Assembly: GCA_963682025.1 (NCBI GenBank)
Contig: OY821519.1
Coordinates: forward strand, 97,243,585 to 97,307,584
Direction of reading: 5' to 3'
DNA: 64,000 nucleotides
Origin: Cordilura impudica
Taxonomy: Eukaryota; Arthropoda; Insecta; Diptera; Scathophagidae
A program made the translations under genes and the position numbers. The notes under the pieces were generated by a model. It did not search any database and was not told the DNA's origin. It saw only the letters and a list, made by a program, of their open reading frames with translations. Positions 11,335 to 22,089 of this stretch are shown in pieces. How positions within the stretch are numbered: position 1 is the first letter of the stretch; each line of letters opens with the position of its first letter.

Positions 11335-11828
11335 GCCCTATCACCACGCTGTAGCCGATGTTGTGCTGACACCGAAAAATGTTTCCTCAGGTCATTTCGG
11401 AACAAAAATGTTCCGCGTCGAAGCCGATTTCTGAAAGCCTTTTAAGATTTTTTTTTTATTTTTTAAAAATTTTTTTATTTTTTAAAAATTTTTCATTTTA
11501 TAATTATTTAACTATCTACATATCTTAATGAAATTGTATGATTATAATCAGAATCACAATCTAAAAACTATCTGTGTTAAGTGAAATTAACTTAAGATTA
11601 AGAGTTCGTGTTGATTTGCATTGCAAATGTTGCTGCGTTGTGTTTTTGGAATTCTTGAATCATCTTTCACTCAATGTCTTATAAAGCATTTCTGAGCATT
11701 AGTAAAGCCCGATAATGATTTGTTTAAGGCTTCGAAGTCATTTTTATTGTAACAATGGTCTGAAAACCAAATGTTGTACCAAGGGCCACATATAATTCGC
11801 ATAAGACAGCGAATGTGTGGTGTCAGCG
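11335..11828. other. Intergenic, no gene seen; possible left flank of Transib
   Basis: Mostly AT-rich, with GC-richer blocks at 11335-11435 and 11755-11828. The pentamer CAGCG at 11824-11828 matches the pentamer just outside the Transib right end (15017-15021). Confidence 0.3.
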
Positions 11829-12489
11829 GCCAAAAATAAAAAAAAACGATTTTTGGAATTTTAAAAATCTGTTGAAACAGTTTGATAAACTAGATTTCAA
11901 ATTACAATAATCAAAAAGAATTTTTGAAAAAAAAATTTTTTTGACAAAGTTATAGCCAATCAAAGTTTAAAGTTTTTGGTAAGTATGCAATATGCACACA
12001 AGAAACGTGAAAAATAGCGTATATACAAATGGGTTAATTTAACGTAAATTGTCGATAATGCAGTTAAATTGTTTATAAATATTAAAGTATGACATTATTA
12101 AAATATGGTAACATATTTTTTTTTACATTTAATTCATCATGTGTTTTGTACCGTTATTCTGAATGTAAACAGAAAGAAATTTTTTTAATTGTTTACAACT
12201 TACAAGTTTATAGAAGGTCTAAAAAAAAGTTTATTCGAGTTTATTTTTGATACTTTAATATAATATTGATACAAGTATGTACATTAAAAAAAAATGGGTC
12301 TCTTTTGCAGAGCTTGGCAGAATAGTCAATTTTTTTCACTTTTTCAGTGTCAAGGCAAGTGCAAATTAGGCAAATTTTCTATATTTGGCACAAACATACA
12401 ACACACTCCCTAGCCCTTACGGAAATTAAAAATCATTTAGAATATAAATTTAAGACACAATTGCAACAAAAAAGTATTGTAAGACATAA

Positions 12490-14367
12490 TCAATTCTAGC
12501 TAGAATAAAAAAAAGTTGGGAAAAATGCTACAGAAAGAAATCTGTGTTTGAAAACAAAAACTTTTTCTGGCTAAATTCATTTTTTGATGTGGAAGAAGTT
12601 GATGAAGAAGTGGAAGAAGTAGAAGAAGAAGAAGAAGTGGAAGAAGAAGAAGATATATACATTGTAATATCATTATGTGAATATTTATTTTTTATAATAT
12701 AATAAACAACATTTTTTTTTTATTTATTAAGGGACCAAGTACAAGTCGTAAAGGAAGACCAAGAGTAGGCTTTAATGAAAGTTCTGAACGAACCAAAAGA
12801 AGAAAGGTAGATGATCTTGTGAGGTCTACATGCCCTGAGCAATTACGAAGAGCTGTTCAAAGAGTATCTAGCCCAACTCCAGAAACTTATATTTCCGTAG
12901 AAAAGGCTTTAGCATTATTAATAGATAATGATCTATCGTATAGACAATATGAAAATATGCGAACGGTTGTAAATGATGTGCACAAGAACTGTTTTCCATA
13001 ATATTATAGTCTACAAAAAGCAAAGAAAAAATATATTCCGGAAAATATATCAATATCAGAAACGTCAGTAAAAATACCATTACAAAATATTTTAAATATG
13101 ACAGCCAAAAGTTTATTAGATTTAAATGATGTAGTTTTGGAAATTAAATGGGGATTTGATGGTAGTTCAGGCCATAGCAATTACAAACAAAAGTTTAATG
13201 ATCCAAATTCGCGGGATGAATATTTATTTGTTGCTTCATTTGTTCCATTAAGATTTTTAGACTGGGCTACAGAAAACAGTTTATGGAATAATTTAAAACA
13301 TTCCTCAATAAGGTATTGTCGCCCAATATGCTATTATATGGAAAAAGAAAATTCGGATTTGGTTAAAACTACAAGGGCAATTATTGAGAAAGAAATATAT
13401 AATTTGCAAACATTTGATTATGTTTCTGATAAAAAAAACCTTACCGTTCATTTTGACATGAGATTAACAATGGTAGATGGAGCTGCTCTTAATGTGTTAG
13501 CTGATAACAAAAGCAGTTCTTCTTGTTTTGTTTGCGGTGCAAAACCTACTGAAATGAATTTAATTCAAGTATTTGAGAGGGACCTTAAAAAAAGAGAAGA
13601 ATTACATAAACACGGATTATCAACATTACATGCATGGATAAAATTCTTTGAGTGTATATTACACATAGCTTACAGGTTGCCTCTAAAAATTTGGAGAGTT
13701 TCAAAAAATGATGATAAGCAAATTTTAAATCAAAGAAAATCTAAAATTCAGGAAGATTTTAAAAAGGAGCTTGGATTAAATGTAGATAAAGTTAAAACCG
13801 GTTTTGGTACAACAATTGATGGGAATACTGCGAGACGGTTTTTCAGCAACATTGATGTCTCATCTAGCATAACGCAGGTTGACCCATCACTAATTAAAAA
13901 TTTTTCTTTGATTTTAAAAACTATTTCAAGCAGTAAAACAATAAATATTATAAATTTTCAACAGCTGCTTAGAGAAACATGGAATTTATATGTTCAAAAA
14001 TATTCTTGGTATTGTATGCCTGTTACTGTCCACAAAATACTAGTTCATGGAGCAGAATTTATAAAAAAAACTCCAAGATACCAGTAGGTATGTTATCTGA
14101 GGAAGCTATAGAAGCCACTTATAAAGTTTTTAGAAAAACTCGTTTAAACCATACTCGAAAAATATTCGTACAAATACTAATAAAGACCTAATAGAAAGAA
14201 TGGTTTTGCATTCTGAACCAAAGTTATCTATACATATAAAAGAAGATAAAATAAGTAAAAGGAGTTGTGAAGAAATAAATGATTTCATTATTGAGGAAAA
14301 TAATATTTATGCGGATAATCAAGAAAATTTAATAAACCAGCTTGAAGAAAGTGATTCATATGAATAG
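12490..14367 (+). pseudogene. Transib (RAG1-like) transposase, nearly complete but broken
   Basis: A visible 5' exon (12490-12663) encodes ARIKKSWEKCYRKKSVF, then an acidic run (DVEEVDEEVEEVEEEEE). A 68-bp phase-0 GT-AG intron (12664-12731) leads to GPSTSRKGRPRVGFNES and the main exon. One in-frame TAA (12999-13001) interrupts it. The 329-aa stretch from 13098 holds KWGFDGSSGHSNYKQKF (catalytic Asp 21), TMVDG (Asp 127), CFVC (Cys 143/146) and VHKILVHG (His 312/317). These match in order and spacing RAG1 D600, D708, the C2 pair and the H2 pair. A frameshift before 14087 moves to LSEEAIEATYK (likely catalytic Glu), another near 14160 leads to the acidic tail ending at 14367. All catalytic residues survive, so it is a young pseudogene. 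Upstream of 12490 a further exon is likely but unresolved. Confidence 0.88.
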
Positions 14368-15009
14368 AGTAAACAAATTCTAACATTTTCTTTTTTATTG
14401 TATTTAATAAATAAAAATTGTTCAAAACATTATTTTTTATAATTTATTTAAATAATAAAACAAGTGTAAACATTAAAAAGTAACATTTACTTTACTTTCC
14501 ATTTGAATTTTTTTCATTGAATTTTTTTCGTTTTTAAAAAAATTTAAGACAAAAAATCGCCAAAAATTTTATTAAAAAAAATTAATATAAAAAATTGTTA
14601 AAAATTATTAAAATTGGATAAAATTTGACACACACATTATTCTTGTTACAAGTGTTTCGTGTAGCAAATTAATTTAAAAATTTAATTTTTTGTTCACTTT
14701 TTTTTTAATTTTTTGAAAAAGGACATTTTTGAGAAGGCGTGTCCTTGCTCCGATTTGGATAAAATTTTATCAAATCATTTAGGGTATCAAACTAAATGAC
14801 TATACAAAATTTCATAAAGTTCGGACTTCTTTTCCATCTTTTATGACGTTTTTTAATTTCAGGATATATGGGAAGGACATGAATCCTTGCTCCAAAGTTT
14901 TTGAAATTTTAATATTTTTTTTCTTTTATCAAATAAAATACGTGTGCCAAATTTCAACTCTTTACAACCACTCCTTCTATTTATGGTCACTCGTTTTATG
15001 AAATCACGA

Positions 15010-15016
15010 CACTGTG
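15010..15016 (-). other. Transib right-end heptamer, RSS-like
   Basis: CACTGTG on plus, CACAGTG read into the element: identical to the consensus recombination-signal heptamer. CAGCG directly outside fits a 5-bp GC-rich target duplication. Confidence 0.55.
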
Positions 15017-15310
15017 CAGCGTAGGTAAGTCGCAATATTTTATCACGATTAATTGAATTTATAGAGAATATTATTTAATATTTAATGGAAAAACTTATAA
15101 TTTATTTGTCATTTAATGAATTTGTAACGAAAATATTTTTATTTTTTTAGAACTTACTGATCCCAAACTTAATTGCATTTGACGCGGAACCTTTTTTTAA
15201 CGATATCGAAAATCTAAAGATGCAGTTCTTATTGTTTTTTTAAGCGCTACATGGTATGCATAGGGCCATTTTGATATTTTCAAAAATTGTAAAAAAGTTG
15301 TATCCCTAAA

Positions 15311-15483
15311 ATTCATGCTAGCGACCTGTATTGATTACAATGTTTACATGGGCACACAGACGGACAGACAAACGAATGGACATCGCTAAATCGGCTCATA
15401 AAGTGATTCCGAGTCAATAGGTATAATAAAAGATGGGTCTAGGTCAAATATTTTTGGTATATTATGTGGTTAGTGTATAAAAA
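15311..15483 (+). mobile_element. DINE-like (family A) 3'-end fragment
   Basis: GCGACCTGTATTGATTACAA, ACACAGACGGACAGAC and AAAGATGGGTCTAGGTCAAA appear in family order, ending GTGTATAAAAA. The 5' two-thirds are absent. Confidence 0.75.
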
Positions 15484-16540
15484 CGAGTAATAAGATTTTC
15501 ACGATCTCACTCTTTATTGTTTCTTTATAATGATTTTTTTATAGAATAAATTAACTTTTATCTGAAAAATTGCATTATCTTTCTATTGGAGTATACACAC
15601 CATTAAGATCGCTTCATAAGAGTCTATTTCTAAATACTTTTTTACCGCAGCTGGTTTAGAATATCCAAAGTAGCGGATCCTACTTTGCAATGTTTTGAGA
15701 GCTTAAAAATAATGCGATATACCAAAAAAAAAGTTTCAAAATAGTGTTGAGTAAAAATCTTGAAAGTTTGCAATTAAATATTTAAATTAAAAAATATTTT
15801 GAATAATGAAATAAGAGATCATCAATAAAAAACTAAGAAAACAGACTTGATATAAAAATATTAAACGTAATAAAAGTTTGGCCTGAGAACGCCAAACCCT
15901 TTGGAGACTTTAATATACTGGCCTTGTAATCTTACCCTAACTTTGAATTTCTCACCCCCAGACAATGACCCCGAAATAAAATGAGAGGTAAAAAATATAT
16001 ATGTGTGAATATTCTTGTCAAGTCTACGGAAAATAATATTTTTTCATAATTTGTCTTCAGCTTTGTTAGATTAGGGGAATTCTGTAGGAATTCTGTAAAA
16101 ACATAAGAATCTGACATATATCAAAAAACAACCTTTAAGCTTATTTAATAGGAAATATATTTAAAATACTTATATTTAAACTACTTAATTTGAGACTGTT
16201 TCTACAAAAAATTGTATACAAAAAATTATATATTAGAAAAATCGGAAATATTTTCTTTTCAGCTTGTAATGTGGACATTGTCCCATAAGTTGAAAGTTCT
16301 TAAAAGAAAAACTGCTTACATTGAAAGTACTGCAAAAAAATTATGAAAATCTGATTATTTTCTATTATTATTTTTTTTTTTTTTTTAATTCTACTAAGAA
16401 AATGTACTTCTTTTTCTTTCTTTCATACTTGAGATTTTTTGCATATATTTCGGGATAACGTTAAAAAGAAGTGTGGCTATACCAGCCCTAATTAATATGA
16501 TACGTGGTGTATTAAGTTTTATACACATTCCTTACAAAGA
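15484..16540. other. Intergenic, no gene seen
   Basis: AT-rich unique-looking sequence with a T-run near 16370-16386. No supported features. Confidence 0.35.
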
Positions 16541-16931
16541 AAATGACCACCACTACAATAATAATTATAGCTACCATACATAAATTACAAAATATAGAAT
16601 AACAACAATAACAAGAACAACTTAGAAAATAATATTTAAAATTTTTTTTTTTGGCATTTTCATTGATATCTCGGGACTTATTGGAACGATTTGCATGGTT
16701 TTAAACAACAGTTTGTTCAGGATGTAGCTGAATCATGTGCACTAAAAATTAGCAACCCATCTGACCTAATGAGGGCGTTATCGTTATTTCCACAGACGGA
16801 CAGACGGACATCACTACATCAACTCCGCTTGTTATAAGGCTCAAGAATATAAATATTTTTTGGGGTCCAGATTTTTTACCAATTATCATGAATGAAATGG
16901 CGAAATGCACACTGGTGTGGAGGTTATAAAA
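16541..16931 (+). mobile_element. C-family element, 3'-end fragment
   Basis: It contains ACAATAACAAGAACAAC, the TCTCGGGACTTATTGG block, CACAGACGGACAGACGGAC and TTTGGGGTCCAGA. It ends GCACACTGGTGTGGAGGTTA, the counterpart of the 3' hairpin seen at 27.97-28.01 kb. Confidence 0.7.
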
Positions 16932-17216
16932 AATAAATTTTTTAGCTCAAAAGTAGAGTTGCAGAAAAATTAATAAAACAAAGCAAAAGAACAACATAAT
17001 AACGTTAAAATGACAAAATATAACAAATTAAACCTCCTTGGTGATTCTTTAAAGTGTTTACATCTCAAGATAAATTTATATTTAAGTTTTTTAAAAGATT
17101 TTTTTAAATGCTTTTTTGCATTTTCCTAAATTTCTGAGGAAAAATTGGAAATTGCACTATTTGTAGAAAAATTGGATTAAGTCAATTCACTATTTAAACC
17201 AGCTTAAGGCCAGTTT

Positions 17217-17605
17217 ACACTATCACACTTTGTCATACGACCTGTCAAGAAGTGGAGCATTATGAAAAAGTCGTATCATGTAAAAAGCGTATGTTATGAA
17301 ATTGATAGTCTATAGTATTTTATTTTCAAAGTCCGATGGTTTTAGAAACATTTCTAAAAACTTGCCATTTTCATCAGATCAGTGCTGCTTTTTTAAAAAA
17401 AAAGATAAACAAAAACGAAGTGGAAATAAAATATAAATTTCAAAATAAATTTGCTTGTTATTGTAAATAGCTGTTTTCATGAGACTTGAGTGTGATGGTG
17501 CAAATGGCCTAAGTATGCAGAAATAACTTTATGACAGTCCGATGAATTTTATCGGATCTTTTTTCGAAAAATCATCAGACTGAGTGGTATCGTGAAAATG
17601 GGCCT
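17217..17605. mobile_element. PIF/Harbinger-like MITE, 389 bp
   Basis: Terminal repeats AGGCCAGTTTACACTATCAC (left) and AGGCCCATTTTCACGATACC (right, reverse complement) are flanked on both sides by TTA (17214-17216 and 17606-17608). A 3-bp TWA duplication with ends beginning in GGCC suits PIF/Harbinger. There is no ORF. The internal GTCCGATGRTTTTA and TCCGATGAATTTTATCGGA stretches are partly palindromic. Confidence 0.55.
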
Positions 17606-17608
17606 TTA

Positions 17609-18850
17609 GCAAACAAACTAGAATAGTATGTACCCAAGGAGCTGCAACGAGCAAAATGGCGATATTGTAACTTAAAGGTATTTTTTAAATTTAAAAAACA
17701 TTTTGTGGCCAAATGATAACAAACTGCATTTAAGGGTTAAACTATATTTATAAATTACAATAAATAATTAATAGTAATTAAATTGCTTAGTACAGTATAA
17801 ACATAATATTTACAAATTATAGTCATGAAGTACGTTAATGTATATAATTATTTGTTTTGCAAATTTAAAAAAAAAGTAATTAATTATACAGATGGAATGC
17901 AAAACACACTCGTTCACAAGAAGTAGGCATGTTTATGAAACACCAATTTGACTTCCTGAAATACCATACTATTTGCATTTCGAAAGTTGCGACCATCCAC
18001 ACTGCGTAAAATTCAAAACAGAAAAAAACTGATTTTAAGCTCTAAATAAATTTACTTGTTATCTTCTTTTTTGAAAAACTGCGATAGTGAAAAGGAATGT
18101 AGCCAATTTAAATATTTTCCCAAAGATGCTTATGGCAAAAAAAAAAAAAAAAAAAACTTTAAGGTCAATTAAAAACAAAACGCATTTCAAATGAAAACGT
18201 GTAAAATAACTATGGTTTCCATTAAAATTAATAAATATGTAAAATAATTTGCACTGGCGCACCGATACTTTCGTTTAATTATAAAATAGGCGCCCATTCT
18301 TTTAATAAACAGCCATTCCCAAATACAACATGAAATTGTACAATTAAAAAGACCACTTTGTTGACAAACACTACATCGGCATAACATTGCAAAATAGAGC
18401 CCATGTTGGCCATAATTATTAATACTTATTTGAACGCAAAACTGAATAGGAGTACAGTTGGTTCTCCATAAGGGGACCTCATGATCAAATTATATATCTC
18501 GATCTATGTTAGTTAATTAAGGACTGCATCCTAAGATCCAGTTATATCTACCTAAAGATATTCAAAGAAGATTTATATTAAAAAATTAATTAAAAGCTCT
18601 TCTTATAACATATACAATAAATGAAAATACTATGGAAACTTTTAACAAAATATATTTTTGTGACGACTTGAACGGTAAATACCATAAAATTGGATCACAA
18701 AAACTCTTTTATTAATTTAATAACATATTCCATATTAATAATATATTCCATGTATTTAAAAAAATTAACAAATAAAAACTAAGTATTAATTACTTATACT
18801 CTCTTTCTTTGTAAATTAAGTTTACCATCTTGTATATAAGTAATTATATA
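17609..18850. other. Intergenic, no gene seen
   Basis: AT-rich, with an A-run at 18136-18156. Short hydrophobic frames on the minus strand near 18.1-18.4 kb have no family match. Confidence 0.35.
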
Positions 18851-19224
18851 TACTAGCAGATTCCAGCGCTCGAAATTCGGGTGCAATTTCTAGGCGGCTT
18901 ATTTTTTAACTTAGCCAATTCAGAAACCAACACTCCAACACTTATATGGTTTATTATTATTATGAATGAAGATAACAAACTCATTAACAAACACATTAAC
19001 AAATTTAATAAAACACACATAGGATATGTATAATTTTATAAATGTGTTAGTAGCAACTTTAAATGCAATTTACTCAATACAAAGGAAAAAAGTTAAAAAT
19101 GCAAATCTGCAAATCTACAAAACGGCTAAAAAGAAATACCTTTCAAATAATATACATTTGGTCAAAATCGGGATAAAATGGTAGAACAAAACATCGGTCA
19201 CAAGAAATCGCCTAGCCTATTAAT
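18851..19224 (+). repeat. Repeat F, copy 1
   Basis: Begins TACTAGCAGATTCCAGCG and ends ATCGCCTAGCCTATTAATA. About 370 bp, about 90% identical by eye to 55709-56073. Non-coding, no clear inverted ends. Confidence 0.7.
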
Positions 19225-19225
19225 A

Positions 19226-20513
19226 CACTGTGGAACAAATTAAGGTTAGCAAAAGTTAGGTCGATTCTGAGAGTGAGGGGTGAAAATAGAGCCTAAATTA
19301 CAAGACCCGTATCGCGCCGTTTGTTTATGTTAGTTCGAATTTTTTTTTTTAATCGAACTTCGAACTTTGCAGTCAAATGCCGATTTTCAGCATATTGTTT
19401 ATATGGTTTTTTGGCTATAACTCGTCGACTAATTGATATTTTTTCAATCTGTAAAAGCAGAGTTCAGAAAAAAACACACACTGAATAAAAAACTCGTACA
19501 TATATGTAAACAAACATAACTTAGACCAACACACACATATTTTTATTTTCATACCAATTATGCTTGTTTTTAAATTTTCTTCGGTGCCCAACACAACCAT
19601 GACTGTGTTCGTTTTAATATTTCGTTATTTACATGAACATTTTTGTATCACATACTTTTTGTTTCAATCACACATAAAGCACACATTTTTGAGTGTTGCT
19701 TTATTTGAAGTTCATGTTCTGGTACGTGTACTGAAAAAAAAAAACACAGAACATGTACAATAAACAGGTTCGAGTTCAGTTATATTTTAAGTCGTGTTGT
19801 GGCTCGTGTAGTAAGAAAAACAGAACATGTACAATAAACAGGTTCGAGTTCAGTTATATTTTAAGTCGTGTTTAAGTCGTGTTTAAAATATAACTGAACT
19901 CGAACTTGTTTATTGTACATGTTCTGTTTTTTCTCACTACACGAGCCACAACACGACTTAAAATATAACTGAACTCGAACATGTTTATTGTACTTGTTCT
20001 GTGTTTTTTTTTCAGTACACGTACCAGAACATGAACTTCAAATAAAGCAACACTCAGAAATGTGTGCTTTATCTGTGATTGAAACAAAAAGTATGTGATA
20101 CAAAAATGTTCGTGTAAATAACGAAATATTAAAACGAACACAGTCATGGTTGTGTTGGGCACCGTAGAAAATTTAGAAACGCACATAATTGATAAGAAAA
20201 TGAAGATATGTGTTGGCTGCTTTTGAACAGAACATTGTGTGTTTCATGTGTGTATTTTCTGAACCTTGTGTAAAAGCCAAATTATTACTAGAGACCTGTG
20301 CAACAATTAAAATTTTTAAAAAAAATTTATTTAGAAAATTTTTGTGGTGCTTATGAAGCAAAATATTGGAAAAATTATTTTTTTTTCATGCTTTTTGAAA
20401 AAATTTTCCACAAAACTAAGTATTTTTTGCTTTTTGTTTGATCTATAATATGCTTCTCAGTTTCTTCAATACACTTCATTTGAAAAGAAAATGGACTTAT
20501 CGATAATTTGCGT
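19226..20513 (+). repeat. Repeat E, copy 1, split by foldback D1
   Basis: The outer parts 19226-19457 and 20269-20513 are together the reverse complement of 28070-28497. E starts CACTGTGGAACAAATT directly after repeat F. In copy 2 the same sequence is continuous, so D1 inserted here. Confidence 0.8.
19458..20268. mobile_element. Foldback element D1, hAT-type target duplication
   Basis: 811 bp, ends CAGAGTTCAG and CTGAACCTTG, flanked by perfect 8-bp TGTAAAAG on both sides (19450-19457 and 20269-20276). The two halves are long inverted copies (arms about 350 bp, centre near 19870), each also carrying internal direct repeats (ACAGAACATGTACAATAAAC). Eight-bp duplications and CA(A/G)(G/A)GTTC ends fit a non-autonomous hAT. 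The open frames in it mirror each other and are not genes. Confidence 0.8.
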
Positions 20514-20754
20514 TAAAAATCCCAAAAACCATTAAATAAATAGCGATTTAAGTAGAGGTAATTAAAAAGGGAAGTTCCAAGAATTAGGAATTAGTAGATG
20601 AAGATTCAGTTAAGACTCGAAAGTCAGCCGAAGCTGATGTCTTTTAATTTTCGCTCGGTCGTGATAAAATTCGCTATTAATTTTTTTGGAACCTATTTCA
20701 TTTTGTGAGTGATTTAAGTTAAGTGCATCGGTTTCATAAAAATAACAAAAAAAA

Positions 20755-21426
20755 AACAAGTAAGAAAATTATAGTCGGTCTAGACCGACTATACGATACC
20801 CTATACCATGCGTTTAGAAACCCTATCTCTTAGGCCCAACTAACTGGACATAGAAAATAAGCAAAAACCAAATTTGAGTTGGATTTTTATTAATTTTTTG
20901 GCTGCAGATATGAAAAAGTTTATATCGGATGCTATATCTATATGGGGACTAGGTCCAAAAATGGACCGATATTGGCCATGTTTGGTAAAGTCTCTTGTAT
21001 TTTGCAAAAATATATACAAACAATATTTGAGAAGAATCAGTGCAATATTTTTGTTTTTTAATAGATTTAACTGAAGATCGGATCTAATGACAATTTATGT
21101 CGATTTCATAGGGGTAATTTGTATGGGTGCTAGATCTGAACATGGAGCGATTCTCACCAATTGCAACAGCATTCATCCCATGGCCGATAAAAGCTTATAT
21201 ACCAAATTTCCTCAAAATATATTCATATTTGCGACCTGCAGTTTGATTACAAGGTTTACATGGACACACAGACGGACGGACGGACGGACATTGTTAAATC
21301 AACTTAAAAAGTGATTCTGATTCGATCGGTATAATTAAAGATGGGTCTGGGTCAAATATTTTTGGTTGTTACAAACAGCAGCACAAAGTCATTATACCCA
21401 AACCAGATAGTGGTATAGGGTATAAA
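20755..21426 (+). mobile_element. DINE-like element (family A), internal deletion
   Basis: Starts AACAAGTAAGAAAATTATAG with perfect palindrome GTCGGTCTAGACCGAC. About 110 bp is missing after GAAGATCGG near 21080. Four-base GACG repeats lie at 21270-21290, and the end hairpin closes at GGTATAGGGTATAAA. Confidence 0.88.
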
Positions 21427-21453
21427 CATTGTATAATATATATTGTATTAAAA

Positions 21454-22089
21454 ATGTCGGAACCAAAATGTAAAATGGAGCATTTTTGTAATGTTTGTGG
21501 ACGTTTCATAGCAAGCGATGAAAAATGTGGCAATGCGAGTGATTTTTTTTGGAAGCCTATAAACAATATTTCTCGCAAGAGTTTATCACTGACGTAAACT
21601 ATGCCCCTAAAAAAGTTTTTTTTTAATTGCTATTCAACTCTTATGCAATGGAAAAGTGAAAAGCAGAAGGCTATGCCTTTTGGTGTACCAATGATGTGGT
21701 TAGACAACAACCCACATCAAGAAGAAAATTGCTATGGATGTATCAACTACCATAAAACTTTGAATGGAAGGAAAGCAAAGAATAAAACTTATGTAGCAGT
21801 GCCAAGTGTCCAATTATCATTACCGCACTCAGAATTCGTTCCAGTACCAACATACCGAAGTATTGATCTTCAAACAGATATCAGTACTACAACCGCCGCT
21901 GCTACATCCATGGATTTCTTCTCAGAATACGAGCCTGGTGAAGGTACATCCTATGAAACATCAAAGGACCTAATTCTAGTCACACAAAACCAATTTGATG
22001 GAATTCCAGAATATCTGTTGGACGAAATTGGCGACCTTTCTGATATTTTTATAATTTCTTTTTCAATGTTTCTTCAAAACCAACACTGA
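21454..22089 (+). pseudogene. N-terminal part of the unnamed arthropod TE-like protein
   Basis: From ATG 21454 the frame gives MEHFCNVCGRF, and after a shift near the T-run at 21543 another frame gives AYKQYFSQEF and VNYAPKK. A second shift in a nine-T run (21615-21625) returns to the 162-aa frame ending at 22089. That frame contains NCYSTLMQW, MPFGVPMMW, NCYGCINY and LPHSEFVPVP. Family knowledge: EHFCxxCG, CxxC..LxxW, MxFGVPMxW, CYxC and PHSxxxPVP in that order open the same protein family whose C-terminal half lies at 5.9-6.6 kb. The paired CxxC motifs suggest zinc binding. The frame ends 16 bp before C-family element C1, which may have cut off the rest. Only two 1-nt shifts are seen, so it decayed recently. 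Confidence 0.6.

Larger units (their letters stand above)
11829..15016 (+). mobile_element. Transib DNA transposon, about 3.2 kb, inactive
   Basis: The right end is marked by CACTGTG (15010-15016), which read inward is CACAGTG, followed by GC-rich CAGCG. Transib ends are known to resemble V(D)J heptamers and to sit in 5-bp GC-rich duplications. The left end is inferred: CAGCG at 11824-11828 is followed by GCCAAAAATAAAA, as if the left heptamer had been deleted. The interior holds the transposase pseudogene plus long AT-rich UTRs. Confidence 0.55.

Noticed and set aside
19560..20186. Mirror-image frames containing LHEHFCITYFLFQSHIKH on both strands
   Set aside because: They arise from the inverted arms of foldback D and carry no coding signature.
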